Assembly (NCBI GenBank): GCA_947650365.1
Contig: CANTAL010000028.1
Span: forward strand, 806,001 to 870,000
Reading direction: 5' to 3'
DNA: 64,000 nt
DNA from: Chamaelirium japonicum
Taxonomy: Eukaryota; Streptophyta; Magnoliopsida; Liliales; Melanthiaceae
Part shown: positions 12,489-26,052 of the stretch, piece by piece
How the letters are laid out: each line of letters starts with the position of its first letter
Numbering within the stretch: the stretch's first letter is position 1
The notes under the pieces: model-generated
Told to the model about the DNA's origin: nothing
Database searches by the model: none
What the model saw: only the letters and a program-made list of their open reading frames with translations
Position numbers and translations under genes: made by a program

Positions 12489-12812
12489 GTACGAATGAAT
12501 TAGAAAAGATTGTACGAATGAATTAGAATGGATCCTATGAATGAATTAGAATGGATCGTGTGAAAGAATTAGAATGGATCGTACAAATGAATTAGAATGG
12601 ATCGTACGAATGAATTTGAATGGATCATACGAATGAGTAAGAATGGATCGTACAAATGAAATAGAATGGATTGTACGAATGAATTAGAATGGATCGTACG
12701 AATGAATTAGAATGGATCGTGTGAAAGAATTAGAATGCATTGTATGAATGAATTAGAATGGATCGTATGAATGAATTAGAATGGATCGTGCGAATGAATT
12801 CGAATGGATCGC
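12464..12812 (-). repeat. R block 18
   Basis: Plain units, GTGTGAAAG, GAGTAAG and GAAATAG, then GAATTCGAATGG into the hairpin. Confidence 0.9.
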
Positions 12813-12827
12813 ATGATCCATTCGAAT
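12798..12827. repeat. Short hairpin inside an R block (class p)
   Basis: Arms ATTCGAATGGATC and GATCCATTCGAAT enclose a GCAT loop; all 13 bp pair. R monomers lie on both sides, so only about 15 bp are inverted. Confidence 0.93.
12813..12827 (+). repeat. F block 19, hairpin arm only
   Basis: Only about 15 bp in F orientation, the right arm of the class p hairpin. Confidence 0.85.
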
Positions 12828-13475
12828 AGAATTGATCGTATGAATGAATTAGAATAGATCGGGTGACTGAATTAGAATGGATTGTTGGAATGAATTAGAA
12901 TGGATCGTATGAATGAATTAGAATGGATCGTATGAATGAATTAGAATGGATCGTGCGAATGAATTAGAATGGATCGTACGAATGAATTAGAATGGATCAT
13001 ACGAATGAATTAGAATGGATCATACGAATGAGTAAGAATGGATCGTACGAATGAAATAGAATGGATTGTACGAATGAATTAGAATGGATACATTCGTGCG
13101 AATGAATTATAATGGATCGTACGAATGAATTAGAATGGATCGTACGAATGAATTAAAATGGATCGTACGAATGAATTAGAATGGATCTTACGAATTAATT
13201 AGAATGGATCGTACGAATGGATTAGAATGGATACATTCGTGCGAATGAATTAGAATGGATTGTATGAATGAATTAGAATGGATCGTACGAATGAATTAGA
13301 ATGGATCGTACGAATGGATTAGAATGGATTGTACGAATGAATTTGAATGGATCCTACGAATGAATTAGAATGGATCGTGTGAAAGAATTAGAATGGATTG
13401 TATGAATGAATTAGAATGGATCGTATGAATGAATTAGAATGGATCGTGCGAATGAATTCGAATGGATCGTACGAA
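12828..13475 (-). repeat. R block 20
   Basis: Includes GGGTGACTG and TTGTTGGAATG variants, K units and GAATGGATTAG types. Ends at class c. Confidence 0.9.
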
Positions 13476-13546
13476 TTCATTCTAATTCATTCATACAATT
13501 CATTCTAATTCTTTCGCACGATCCATTCTAATTCATTCGTACGTTC

Positions 13547-13615
13547 CATTCTAATTCATTAGCACGATCCATGCTAATTCATTCGTTCGATCAATTCTAA
13601 TTCATTCGCACGATC
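13547..13615 (+). repeat. Cassette L in F orientation, 69 bp
   Basis: Three monomers marked by TTAGCACGATC, CATGCTAATT with CGTTCGATC, and AATTCTAATT. The cassette recurs near 6,832, 8,486, 8,955, 10,620, 15,822, 19,587, 21,885, 26,540, 29,992, 40,249, 58,896 and 61,531. The four diagnostic substitutions together make chance convergence unlikely. Confidence 0.85.
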
Positions 13616-14279
13616 CATTCTAATTCATTCATACGATCCATTCTAATTCATTCATATAATCCATTCTAATTCTTTCACACGATCCATTCTAATTCATTCG
13701 TAGGATCCATTCTAATTCATTCGTACAATCCATTCTAATCCATTCGTACGATCCATTCTAATTCATTCGTACGATCCATTCTAATTCATTCGTACGATCC
13801 ATTCTAATTCATTCATACAATCCATTCTAATTCATTCGCATGAATGTATCCATTCTAATCCATTCGTACGATCCATTCTAATTCATTCGTACGATCTATT
13901 CTAATTCATTCGTCCGATCCATTCTAATTCATTCGCACGAATGTATCCATTCTAATTCATTCGTACGATCCATTCTAATTCATTCGTACGATCCATTCTA
14001 ATTAATTCGTATGATCCATTCTAATTCATTCGTACGATCCATTCTAATTCATTCGTACGAATCCATTCTAATTCATTCGTACAATCTATTCTATTTCATT
14101 CGTACGTCCATTCTTACTCATTCGTATGATCCATTCTAATTCATTCGGACGAATGTATCCATTCAAATTTATTCGTACTATCCATTCTAATTCATTCGTA
14201 CGATCCATTCTAATTCATTCGCTCGAATGTATCCATTCTAATCCATTCGTACGATCCATTCTAATCCATTCGTACGATC

Positions 14280-14330
14280 CATTCTAATTCATTCGCATGA
14301 ATGTAACCATTCTAATTCATTCATTTGATC
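14280..14330 (+). repeat. Cassette M in F orientation, 51 bp
   Basis: A 28-bp unit with GCATGAATGTAAC followed by a 23-bp unit with CATTTGATC. F copies also lie near 1,528, 7,165, 9,289, 25,849, 29,301, 32,057, 36,917, 39,558, 51,533, 52,824 and 63,332. The R form is at 7,924-7,974. Confidence 0.85.
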
Positions 14331-14444
14331 CATTCTAATTCATTCGTACGATCCATTCTAATCCATTCGTACGATCCATTCTAATTCATTCGCATGAATG
14401 TAACCATTCTAATTCATTCATTTGATCCATTCTAATTCATTCGT

Positions 14445-15297
14445 ACGAATGAACTAGAATGGATACATTTGTGCGAATGAATTAGAATGGATCATACGAA
14501 TGAATTAGAATGGATCGTACGAATGAATTAGAATGGATCTGACGAATGAATTAGAATGGATCGTACGAATGAATTAGAATGGATCGTACGAATGAATTAG
14601 AATGGATACATTCGTGCGAATGAATTAGAATGGATCGGACGAATGAATTAGAATGGATCGTACAAATGAATTAGAATGGATCAAATGAATGAATTAGAAT
14701 GGATCGTACGAATGAATTAGAATGCATATTACGAAAGAATTAGAATGGATATATTCGTGCGAATGAATTAGAATGGATCGTACGAATGAATTAGACTGGA
14801 TCGTACGAATAAATTTGAATGGATACATTTGTGCGAATGAATCTAAATGGATTGTATGAATGAATTACAATGGATCGTACGAATGAATTACAATGGATCG
14901 TACGAATGAATTAGAATAGCTCATACGAATGAATTAGAATTAATCATATGAATGAATTAGAATGGTTACATTCATGCGAATGAATTAGAATAGATCGTAC
15001 AAATGAATTAGAATGGATCGTACGAATAAATTAGAATGGATCGTGGGAATGAATTAGAATGGATCGTACGAATGAATTAGAATAGATCCACCGAATGAGT
15101 TAGAATGGATCATACGAATGAATTAGAATGGATTGTACGAATGAATTAGAATGGATTGTGCGAATGAATTAGAATGGATCGCATGAATGAATAAGAATGG
15201 ATCGTACGAATGAATTAGAACAGATCGTGCGAATGAATTAGCATGAATCGTACGAATGTATTAGAATGGATCATACGAATGAATTAGAATGAATCGT
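14445..15297 (-). repeat. R block 22
   Basis: Has GAACTAG, CTGACG, CATATTACGAAAG, AATCTAAATGG and CCACCGAATGAG markers. Ends at class h. Confidence 0.9.
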
Positions 15298-16681
15298 ACG
15301 ATCCATTCTAATTCATTCGTACGATCCATTCTAATTCATTCGCACGAATGTATCCATTCTAGTTCATTCGTACGATCCATTCTAATTCATTCGTACGATC
15401 CATTCTAATTCATTCGCATGATCCATTCTAATTCGTTCGTACGATCCATTCTAATTCATTCGCACGAATGTATCCATTCTAGTTCATTCGTACGATCCAT
15501 TCTAATTCATTCGTACGATCCATTCTAATTCATTCGCACGAATATATCCATTCTAATTCTTTCGTACGATGCATTCTAATTCATTCGTACGATCCATTGT
15601 AATTCAATCATTTGATCCATTCTAATTCATTCGTACGATCCATTCTAATTCATTCGTCCGATCCATTTTAATTCATTCGCACGAATGTAGCCATTCTAAT
15701 TCATTCGTACGATCCATTCTAATTCATTCGTACGATCCATTCTAACTCATTCGTAAGATCCATTCTAATTTATTCGTACGATCCATTCTAATTCATTCGT
15801 ACGATCCATTCTAATTCATTAGCACGATTTATGCTAATTCATTCGTTCGATCAATTCTAATTCATTAGCACGATCCATTCTAATTCATTCGTACGATCCA
15901 TTCTAATTCATTCGCACGATCCATTCTAATTCATTCATAGGATCCATTCTAATTCATTCATACAATCCATTCTAATTCATTCGCACGAATGTATCCATTC
16001 TAATTCATTCGTACAATCAGTTCTAATTCATTCACAAAATCTATTCTAATTCATTCATACGATCCATTCTAATTCATTCACACGAATGTATCCATTCTAA
16101 TTCATTCATACGATCCATTCTAATTCATTCGTACGATCCATTCTAATTCACTCATACGATCTATTCTAATACATTCATATGATCCATTCTAATTCATTTG
16201 CACGAATATATTCATTCTAATTCATTCGTACGATCCATTCTAATTCCTTTGTACGATCCATTCTAATTCGTTCGTACGATCTATTCTATTTCATTCGTAC
16301 GATCCATTCTTACTCATTCGTACGATCCATTCTAATTCATTCGTCTGATCCATTCTAATTCATTCGCACGAATGTATCCATTCTAATTCATTCGTTCGAT
16401 AAATTCTAATTCATTAGCACGATCCATTCTAATTCATTCGTACGATCCATTCTAATTCATTCGCACGATCCATTCTAATTCATTCGTAAGATCCATTCTA
16501 ATTCATTCGTACGATCCATTCTAATTCATTCGTACGATCCATTCTAATTCATTCGCACGAATGTATCCATTCTAGTTCATTCGTACAATCCATTCTAATT
16601 CATTCATACAATCCATTCTAATTCATTCGCACGAATGTATCCATTCTAATTCATTCGTAAGATCAGTTCTAATTCATTCGT
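15298..16681 (+). repeat. F block 23
   Basis: 28-bp units at 15,341 and 15,461 lie 120 bp apart, a local period of four 23-bp units plus one 28-bp unit. L near 15,822; CACAAAATC near 16,033. Ends at class g. Confidence 0.9.
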
Positions 16682-17153
16682 GCGAATGAATTAGAATGGA
16701 TCCACCGAATGAGTTAGAATGGATCATACGAATGAATTAGAATGGATTGTACGAATGAATTAGAATGGATTGTGCGAATGAATTAGAATGGATCGTACGA
16801 ATGAATAAGAATGGATCCTACGAATGAATTAGAATGGATCGTACGAATGAATTAGAATGGATACATTCGTGTGAATGAATTAGAATGGATCATACGAATG
16901 AGTAAGAATGGATCGTACGAATGAAATAGAATGGATTGTACGAATGAATTAGAATGGATTTGTACGAATGAATTAGAATAGATACATTCGTGCGAAAGAA
17001 TTAGAATGGATCATACGAATGAGTAAGAATGGATCGTACGAATGAAATAGAATAGATTGTACGAATGAATTAGAATGGATCCTACGAATGAATTAGAATA
17101 GATCATGTAAAAGAATTAGAATGGATTGTATGAATGAATTAGAATGAATTTGT
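16682..17153 (-). repeat. R block 24
   Basis: CCACCG unit, two K starts (16,859 and 16,980) with a 24-bp GGATTTGTACG unit between them. Ends at a T-variant of class f (GAATTTGTACG). Confidence 0.9.
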
Positions 17154-18001
17154 ACGATCCATTCGAATTCATTCACACGATCCATTCTAATTCATTCATA
17201 CGATCCATTCTAATTCATTCATACAATCCATTCTAATTCTTTCACACGATCCATTCTAATTCATTCGTAGGATCCATTCTAATTCATTCGTATGATCCAT
17301 TCTAATTCATTCGTACGATCCATTCTAATTCATTCGTCCGATCCATTCTAATTCATTCGCACGAATGTATCCATTCTAATTCATTCGTACGATCCATTCT
17401 AATTCATTCATACGATCCATTCTAATTCATTCGTAAGATCCATTCTAATTCATTTGTACGATCCATTCTAATTTATTTGTACGATCCATTCTAATTCATT
17501 TGCACGAATGAATCCATTCTAGTTCATTCGTACGATCCATTCTAATTCATTCGTACGATCCATTCTAATTCATTCGCACGATCCATTCTAATTCATTCGT
17601 ACGATCCATTCTAATTCATTCATACGATCCATTCTAATTCATTCGTACGATCCATTCTAATTCATTGGCACAAATGTATCCATTCTAATTCATTCGTACG
17701 ATCCATTCTAATTCATTCGTACGATCCATTTTAATTCATTCGCACGAATGTATCCATTCTAATTCATTCGTACGATATATTCTAATTCATTCGTACGATC
17801 CATTCTAATTAATTCGTACGATCGATTCTAATTCATTCGTATGATCCATTCTAATTCATTCGTACGATCCATTCTTACTCATTCGTACGATCCATTCTTA
17901 TTCCTTCGTACGATCCATTCTAATTCCTTCGTAAGATCCATTCTAATTCATTCGCACGATCCATTCTAATTCTTTCATACAATCCATTCTAATTCTTTCG
18001 T
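17154..18001 (+). repeat. F block 25
   Basis: Plain units, 28-bp units near 17,357, 17,498, 17,667 and 17,743, then CTTTCATAC. Ends at class g. Confidence 0.9.
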
Positions 18002-19502
18002 GCGAATGAATTAGAATGGATACCTTTGTGCATATGAATTAGAATGGATCGTACGAATGAATTAGAATGGATCATATTAATGAATTAGAATGGATCGTAC
18101 GAATGAATTAGAATGGATACATTCGTGCGAATGAATTAGAATGGATCGTGCGAATCAATTAGACTAGATCGTGCGAATGAATAAGAATAGATCATACGAA
18201 TGAATTAGAATGGATCGTACGAATTAATTAGAATGGATACATTCGTGCGAATGAATTAGAATGGATTGTATGAATGAATTAGAATGGATCGTACGAATGA
18301 ATTAGAATGGATCATACGAATTAATTAGAATGGATCATACGAATGAATTAGAATGGATCGTACGAATGAATTAGAATGGATCGTACGAATGAATTAGAAT
18401 GGATCGTGCGAAAGAATTAGAATGGATCGTACGAATGAATTAGAATGGATACATTTGTGCGAATGAATTAGAATGGATTGTACGAATGAATTAGAATGGA
18501 TCTTATAAATGAATTAGAATGGATCGTACGAATGAATTAGAATGGATCGTGCGAATGAATTAGAATAGATCGTACGAATGAATTAGAATGGATCGTGTGA
18601 AAGAATTAGAATGGATCGTACGAATGAATTAGAATGGATCGCGCGAATGAATTAGAATGGATCGTACGAATGAACTAGAATGGATACATTCATGCGAATG
18701 AATTAGAATGGATCGTACAAATGAATTAGAATGGATCGTACGAATGAATTAGAATGGATCTTACGAATGAATTAGAATGGATCGTACGAATGAATTAGAA
18801 TGGATCGTACGAATGAATTAGAATGGATACATTCGTGCGAATGAATTAGAATGGATCGGACAAATGAATTAGAATGGATCGTACGAATGAATTAGAATGG
18901 ATCGTACGAATAAATTAGAAAGGATACATTCATCCGAATGAATTAGAATGGATCATATGAATGAGTAAGAATGGATCGTACGAATGAAATAGAATAGATT
19001 GTACGAATGAATTAGAATGGATTCGTTCGAATGAATTAGAATGGATACATTCGTCCGAATGAATTAGAATGGATCGTACCAATGAGTAAGAATGGATCGT
19101 ACGAATGAAATAGAATGGATTGTGCGAATGAATTAGAATGGATCGTACGAATGAATTAGGATGGATCGTGTGAAAGAATTAGAATGGATTGTATGAATGA
19201 ATTAGAATAGATCGTAATGGATACATTCGTGCGAATTAATTAGAATGGATCGTATGTACGAATGATTTAGAATGGATACATTCGTGCGAATGAATTAGAT
19301 TGGATTGTGCGAATGAATTAGAATGGATCGTACGAATGAATTACAATGGATCGTACGAATGGATTAGAATGGATCCTACGAATGGATTAGACTGGATACC
19401 TTTGTGCATATGAATTAGAATGGATCGTACGAATGAATTAGAATGGATCATATGAATGAATTAGAATGGATCGTGCGAATGAATTCGAATGGATCGCACG
19501 AA
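18002..19502 (-). repeat. R block 26
   Basis: N units at 18,020 and 19,395, AATCAATTAGAC near 18,153, K starts near 18,925 and 19,040, and a truncated unit near 19,212-19,260 (GATCGTAATGG, CGTATGTACG). Ends at class c with GCACG. Confidence 0.9.
19395..19422 (-). repeat. Cassette N in R orientation (28-bp variant)
   Basis: GATACCTTTGTGCATATG, the reverse of cassette N. R copies also lie near 18,020, 24,158, 28,328, 38,585, 48,842, 52,233 and 62,764. Confidence 0.85.
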
Positions 19503-20381
19503 TTCATTCTAATTGATTCATACAATCCATTCTAATTCTTTCACACGATCCATTCTAATTCATTCGTACGTTCCATTCTAATTCATTAGCACGATCCATG
19601 CTAATTCATTCGTTCGATCAATTCTAATTCATTAGCATGATCCATTCTAATTCATTCGTACGATCCATTCTAATTCATTCGCACGATCCATTCTAATTCA
19701 TTCATAGGATCCATTCTAATTCATTCATACGATCTATTCTAATTCTTTCGCACGAATGTATCCATTCTAATTCATTCGCACGAATGTATCCATTCTAATT
19801 CATTCGTACGATCCATTCTAATTCATTCGTACGATCTATTCTATTTCAATCGTACGATCAATTCTTACTCATTCGTACGATCCATTCTAATTCATTCGTC
19901 CGATCCATTCTAATTCATTCGCATGAATGTATCCATTCTAATTCATTCGTACGATCCATTCTAAGTCATTCGCACGATCCATTCTAATTCATTCGTACGA
20001 TCCATTCTAATTCTTTCACACGATCCATTCTAATTCATTCGTATGATCCATTCTAATTCATTCGCACGATCCATTTTAATTCATTCGTACGATCCATTCT
20101 AATTCCTTCATACGATCCATTCTAATTCATTCGTACGATCCATTCTAATTCATTCGCACAAATGTATCCATTCTAATTCATTCGTACGATCCATTCTAAT
20201 TCATTCGCACGATCCATTCTAATTCATTCGTACGATCCATTCTAATTCATTCGTACGATCCATTCTAATTCATTCGTATGATCCATTCTAATTAATTCGT
20301 ATGATCCATTCTAATTCATTCGTATATTCCATTCTAATTCATTAGCACGATCCATTCATTCGTACGATCCATTCTAATTCA
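19503..20381 (+). repeat. F block 27
   Basis: Order CATACAAT, CTTTCACAC, L, two adjacent 28-bp units (19,750-19,800), CTATTTC/CTTACTC. A truncated unit lies at 20,345-20,362. Ends at class i. Confidence 0.9.
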
Positions 20382-21361
20382 GGATCGTATGAATGAATTA
20401 GAATGGATACATTCGTGCGAATGAATTAGAATTGATCGTACGAATGAATTAGAATGGATCGTGCGAATGAATTAGAATGGATTGTACGAAAGAATTAGAA
20501 TGGATCGTACGAATGAACTAGAATGGATACATTCGTGCGAATGAATTAGAATGGATCGTACGAATGAATTAGAATGGATCATACGAATGAATTAGAATGG
20601 ATCTTACGAATGAATTAGAATGGATCGTACGAATGAATTAGAATGGATCGTACGATTAAATTAGAATGGATACATTCGTGCGAATGAATTAGAATGGATC
20701 GGATGAATGAATTAGAATGGATCGTACGAATGTATTTGAATGGATCAAATGAATGAATTAGAATGGATCGTACGAATGAATTAGAATGCATCGTACGAAA
20801 GAATTAGAATGGATATATTCGTGGGAATGAAATAGAATGGATCGTACGAATGAATTAGACTGGATCGTACGAATGAATTTGAATGGATACATTTGTGCGA
20901 ATGAATCTAAATGGATTGTATGAATGAATTACAATGGATCGTACGAATGAATTAGAATGGATCGTACGAATGAATTTGAATAGCTCATACGAATGAATTA
21001 GAATGAATCGTATGAATGAATTAGAATGGTTACATTCGTGCGAATGAATTAGAATAGATCGTACGAATGAATTAGAATGGATCATACGAATAAATTAGAA
21101 TGGATCGTGGGAATGAATTAGAATGGATCGTACGAATGAATTGGAATGGATCCACCGAATGAGTTAGAATGGATCATACGAATGAATTAGAATGGATTGT
21201 ACGAATGAATTAGAATGGATTGTGCGAATGAATTAGAATGGATCGTATGAATGAATAAGAATGGATCGTACGAATGAATTAGAATGGATCGTGCGAATAA
21301 ATTAGCATGAATCGTACGAATGTATTAGAATGGATCGTACGAATGAATTAGAATGAATCGT
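20382..21361 (-). repeat. R block 28
   Basis: Copy of the block 22 order with GAATCTAAATGG and CCACCG. Several units have lost the CTAATT stop triplet by substitution (for example AATTTGAATGG and AATTACAATGG). Ends at class h. Confidence 0.9.
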
Positions 21362-22699
21362 ACGATCCATTCTAATTCATTCGTACGATCCATTCTAATT
21401 CATTCGCACGAATGTATCCATTCTAGTTCATTCGTACGATCCATTCTAATTCATTCGTACGATCCATTCTAATTCATTCGCATGATCCATTCTAATTCAT
21501 TCGTACGATCCATTCTAATTCATTCGCACGAATGTATCCATTCTAGTTCATTCATATGATCCATTCTAATTCATTCGTACGATCCATTCTAATTCATTCG
21601 CACGAATATATCCATTCTAATTCTTTCATACGATGCATTCTAATTCATTCGTACGATCCATTCTATTTCATTCATTTGATCCATTCTAATTCATTCGTAC
21701 GATCCATTCTAATTCATTCGTCCGATCCATTCTAATTCATTCGCACGAATGTATCCATTCTAATTCATTCGTACTATCCATTCTAATTCATTCGTACGAT
21801 CTATTCTAATTCATTCGTAAGATCCATTCTAAATCATTCGTACGATCCATTCTAATTCATTCGTACGATCCATTCTAATTCATTAGCACGATCCATGCTA
21901 ATTCATTCGTTCGATCAATTCTAATTCATTAGCACGATCCATTCTAATTCATTCGTACGATCCATTCTAATTCATTCGCACGATCCATTCTAATTCATTC
22001 ATAGGATCCATTCTAATTCATTCATACAATCCATTCTAATTCATTCGCACGAATGTATCCATTCTAATTCATTCGTACGATCAGTTCTAATTCATTCACA
22101 AAATCTATTCTAATTCATTCATACGATCTATTCTAATTCATTCACACGAATGTATCCATTCTAATTCATTCATACGATCCATTCTAATTCATTCGTACGA
22201 TCCATTCTAATTCACTCATACGATCCATTCTAATACATTCATACGATCCATTCTAATTCATTTGAACGAATATATCCATTCTAATTCATTCGTACGATCC
22301 ATTCTAATTCATTTGTACGATCTATTCTATTTCATTCGTACGATCCATTCTTACTCATTCGTACGATCCTGTCTAATTCATTCGTCCGATCCATTCTAAT
22401 TCATTCGCACGAATGTATCCATTCTAATTCATTCGTTCGATCAATTCTAATTCATTAGCACGATCCATTCTAATTCATTCGTACGATCCATTCTAGTTAA
22501 TTCAAACGTTCCATTCTAATTCATTCGTAAGATCCATTCTAATTCATTTGTACGATCCATTCTAATTCATTCGCACGAATATATCCATTCTAGTTCATTC
22601 GTACGATCCATTCTAATTCATTCATACAATCCATTCTAATTCATTCGCACGAATGTATACATTCTAATTCATTCGTACGATCAGTTCTAATTCATTCGT
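21362..22699 (+). repeat. F block 29
   Basis: 28-bp units at 21,406 and 21,526 again 120 bp apart. L near 21,885. GTTAATTCAAACGTTCC near 22,496 is diverged. Ends at class g. Confidence 0.9.
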
Positions 22700-23171
22700 G
22701 CGAATGAATTAGAATGGATCCACCGAATGAGTTAGAATGGATCATACGAATGAATTAGAATGGATTGTACGAATGAATTAGAATGGATTGTGCGAATGAA
22801 TTAGAATGGATCGTATGAATGAATAAGAATGGATCGTACGAATGAATTAGAATGGATCGTACGAATGAATTAGAATGGATACATTTGTGCGAATGAATTA
22901 GAATGGATCATACGAATGAGTAAGAATGGATCGTACGAATAAAATAGAATGGATTGTACGAATGAATTAGAATGGATTCGTACGAATGAATTAGAATGGA
23001 TACATTCATGCGAATGAATTAGAATGGTTCATACGAATGAGTAAGAATGGATCGTACGAATGAAATAGAATAGATTGTACGAATGAATTAGAATGGATCC
23101 TACGAATGAATTAGAATAGATCGTGTGAAAGAATTAGAATGGATTGTATGAATGAATTAGAATGAATTTGT
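22700..23171 (-). repeat. R block 30
   Basis: Copy of block 24: CCACCG, two K starts, a 24-bp GATTCGTACG unit. Ends at the T-variant of class f. Confidence 0.9.
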
Positions 23172-24139
23172 ACGATCCATTCGAATTCATTCGCACGATC
23201 CATTCTAATTCATTCATACGATCCATTCTAATTCATTCATACAATCCATTCTAATTCTTTCACACGATCCATTCTAATTCATTCGTAGGATCCATTCTAA
23301 TTCATTCGTACAATCTATTCTATTTCATTCGTATGAACCATTCTTACTCATTCGTATGATCCATTCTAATTTATTCGGACGAATTTATCCATTCTAATTT
23401 ATTTGTACGATCCATTCTAATTCATTCGTACAATCCATTCTAATTCATTCGTATGATCCATTCTAATTCATTCGTCCGATCCATTCTAATTCATTCGCAC
23501 GAATGTATCCATTCTAATTCATTCGTACGATCCATTCTAATTCATTCGTACGATCCATTCTAATTCATTCGTAAGATCCATTCTAATTCATTCGTATGAT
23601 CCATTCTAATTTATTTGTACGATCCATTCTAATTCATTCGCACGAATGTATCTATTCTAGTTCATTCGTACGATCCATTCTAATTCATTCGTACGATCCA
23701 TTCTAATTCATTCACACGATCCATTCAAATTCATTCGTACGATCCATTCTAATTCATTCATACGATCCATTCTAATTCATTCGTATGATCCATTCTAATT
23801 CATTGGCACAAATGTATCCATTCTAATTCATTCGTACAATCCATTCTAATTCATTCGTACGATCCATTCTAATTCATTCGCACGAATGTATCCATTCTAA
23901 TTCATTCGTACGATCCATTCTAATTCATTCGTACGATCCATTCTAATTAATTCGTACGATCCATTCTAATTCATTCGTATGATCCATTCTAATTCATTCG
24001 TACGATCCATTCTTACTCATTCGTACGATCCATTCTAATTCCTTCGTTCGATCCATTCTAATTCCTTCGTACGATCCCTTCTAATTCATTCGCACGATCC
24101 ATTCTAATTCTTTCATACAATCCATTCTAATTCTTTCGT
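23172..24139 (+). repeat. F block 31
   Basis: Copy of the block 25 order, extended on the left by CTATTTC/CTTACTC/GGACGAATT units. Ends at class g. Confidence 0.9.
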
Positions 24140-25494
24140 GCGAATGAATTAGAATGGATACCTTTGTGCATATGAATTAGAATGGATCGTACGAATGAAT
24201 TAGAATGGATCATATTAATAAATTAGAATGGATACATTCGTGCGAATGAATTAGAATGGATCGTGTGAATCAATTAGACTGGATCGTGCGAATGAATAAG
24301 AATAGATCATACGAATGAATTAGAATGGATCGTACGAATTAATTAGAATGGATACATTCGTGCGAATGAATTAGAATGGATTGTATGAATGAATTAGAAT
24401 GGATCGTACGAATGAATTAGAATGGATCATACGAATTAATTAGTATGGATCATATGAATGAATTAGAATGGATCGTACGAATGAATTAGAATGGATCGTA
24501 CGAATGAATTAGAATGGATCGTGCGAATGAATTAGAATGGATCGTACGAATGAATTAGAATGGATACATTTTTGCGAATGAATTAGAATGGATCGTATGA
24601 ATGAATTAGAATGGATCGTACGAATGAATTAGAATGGATCGTGCGAATGAATTAGAATGGATCGTACGAATGAATTAGAATGGATCGTGTGAAAGAATTA
24701 GAATGGATCGTACGAATGAATTAGAATGGATCGTGCGAATGAATTAGAATTGATCGTACGAATGAATTAGAATGGATTGTTTTATGCGAATAAATTAGAA
24801 TGGATCGTACGAATGAATTAGAATGGATCGTATGAATGAATTAGAATGGATCGTACGAATGAATTAGAATGTATCGTGCGAATGAATTAGAATGGATCGT
24901 ACGAATGAATTAGAATGGATCGTACGAATGAACTAGAATGGATACATTCGTGCGAATGAATTAGAATGGATCGTACGAATGAATTAGAATGGATCGTACG
25001 AATGAATTAGAATGGATCTTACGAATGAATTAGAATGGATCATACGAATGAATTAGAATGGATCGTACGAATGAATTAGAATGGATCGGATGAATGAATT
25101 AGAATGGATCATAAGAATGAATTACAATGGATGGTACGAATGAATTAGAATGGATCGTACGAATAAATTAGAATGGATACATTCGTCCGAATGAATTAGA
25201 ATGGATCATACGAATGAGTAAGAATGGATCGTACGAATGAAATAGAATAGATTGTACGAATAAATTAGAATGGATCCGTACGAATGAATTAGAATGGATA
25301 CATTCGTGCGAATGAGTTAGAATGGATCGTACCAATGAGTAAGAATGGATCGTACGAATGAAATAGAATGGATTGTGCGAATGAATTAGAATGGATCGTA
25401 CGAATGAATTAGAATGGATCGTGTGAAAGAATTAGAATGGATTGTATGAATGAATTAGAATAGATCGTATGAATGAATTAGAATGGATCGCACG
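24140..25494 (-). repeat. R block 32
   Basis: N at 24,158, AATCAATTAGAC near 24,267, an irregular GATTGTTTTATGCG unit near 24,776, and two K starts (25,177 and 25,297) with a 24-bp GATCCGTACG unit. Ends at class e. Confidence 0.9.
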
Positions 25495-26052
25495 AATGTA
25501 TCCATTCTAATTCATTCGTACGAATCCATTCTAATTCATTCGTACAATCCATTCTATTTCATTCATACGATCCATTATTACTCATTCGTATGATCCATTC
25601 TAATTCATTCGCAAGAATGTATCCATTCTAAATCATTCGTACGATCCATTCTAATTCATTCGTACGATCCATTCTAAATCATTCGTACAATCCACTCTAT
25701 TTCATTCGTACGATCAATTCTAATTCATTAGCATGATCCATTCTAATTCATTCGTACGATCCATTCAAATTCATTCGCACGATCCATTCTAATCCATTCG
25801 TACGATCCATTCTAATCCATTCGTACGATCCATTCTAATTCATTCGCATGAATGTAACCATTCTAATTCAATCATTTGATCCATTCTAATTCATTCGTAC
25901 GATCCATTCTAATTCATTCGTCCGATCCATTCTAATTCATTCTAATTCATTCTCACGAATGTATCCATTCTAATTCATTCGTACGATCAGTTCTAATTCA
26001 TTCACAAAATCTATTCTAATTCATTCATACGATCCATTCTAATTCATTCGCA
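25495..26052 (+). repeat. F block 33
   Basis: Includes TTATTACTC, AAATCATTCG, M near 25,849 and a doubled TAATTCATTC near 25,935 (a 10-bp repeat). Ends at class k. Copied as blocks 37 and 47. Confidence 0.9.

Larger units (their letters stand above)
13476..14444 (+). repeat. F block 21
   Basis: Cassette L (13,547-13,615), several 28-bp units, a CGTACGTCC unit one base short near 14,101 and cassette M twice (14,280 and 14,391). Ends at ATTCGTACGAAT. Confidence 0.9.
14445..18500. repeat. Left copy of a 6.0-6.1 kb spaced duplication
   Basis: This copy pairs with about 20,520-24,600. Offsets are 6,064 bp at the AATCTAAATGG marker (14,839/20,903) and at the first CCACCGAATGAG (15,088/21,152). 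They become 6,018 bp at the second CCACCG marker (16,702/22,720) and 6,138 bp at TACCTTTGTG (18,021/24,159). The shifts mean whole monomers were gained or lost after duplication, so the pair is older than the 10,257-bp repeat. Edges are approximate. Confidence 0.8.
20520..24600. repeat. Right copy of the 6.0-6.1 kb spaced duplication
   Basis: This copy carries the same ordered markers as 14,445-18,500, including class h, g and f switches in the same order (21,361, 22,699, 23,171, 24,139 here). A 76-codon open frame on the minus strand at 20,855-21,085 lies in this copy. It is only repeat sequence whose regular stop was lost by substitutions. Confidence 0.8.

Noticed and set aside
20855-21085. 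76-codon open reading frame on the minus strand (repetitive His/Ser/Phe/Ile/Arg protein)
   Set aside because: It is satellite sequence read in one frame. With a 23-bp unit the frame cycles every 69 bp and normally meets TAA from CTAATTC once per cycle. Here several units have lost that triplet by substitution. It has no distinct codon pattern, no recognisable domain, and the paralogous segment at 14.8-15.0 kb is not open in the same way.
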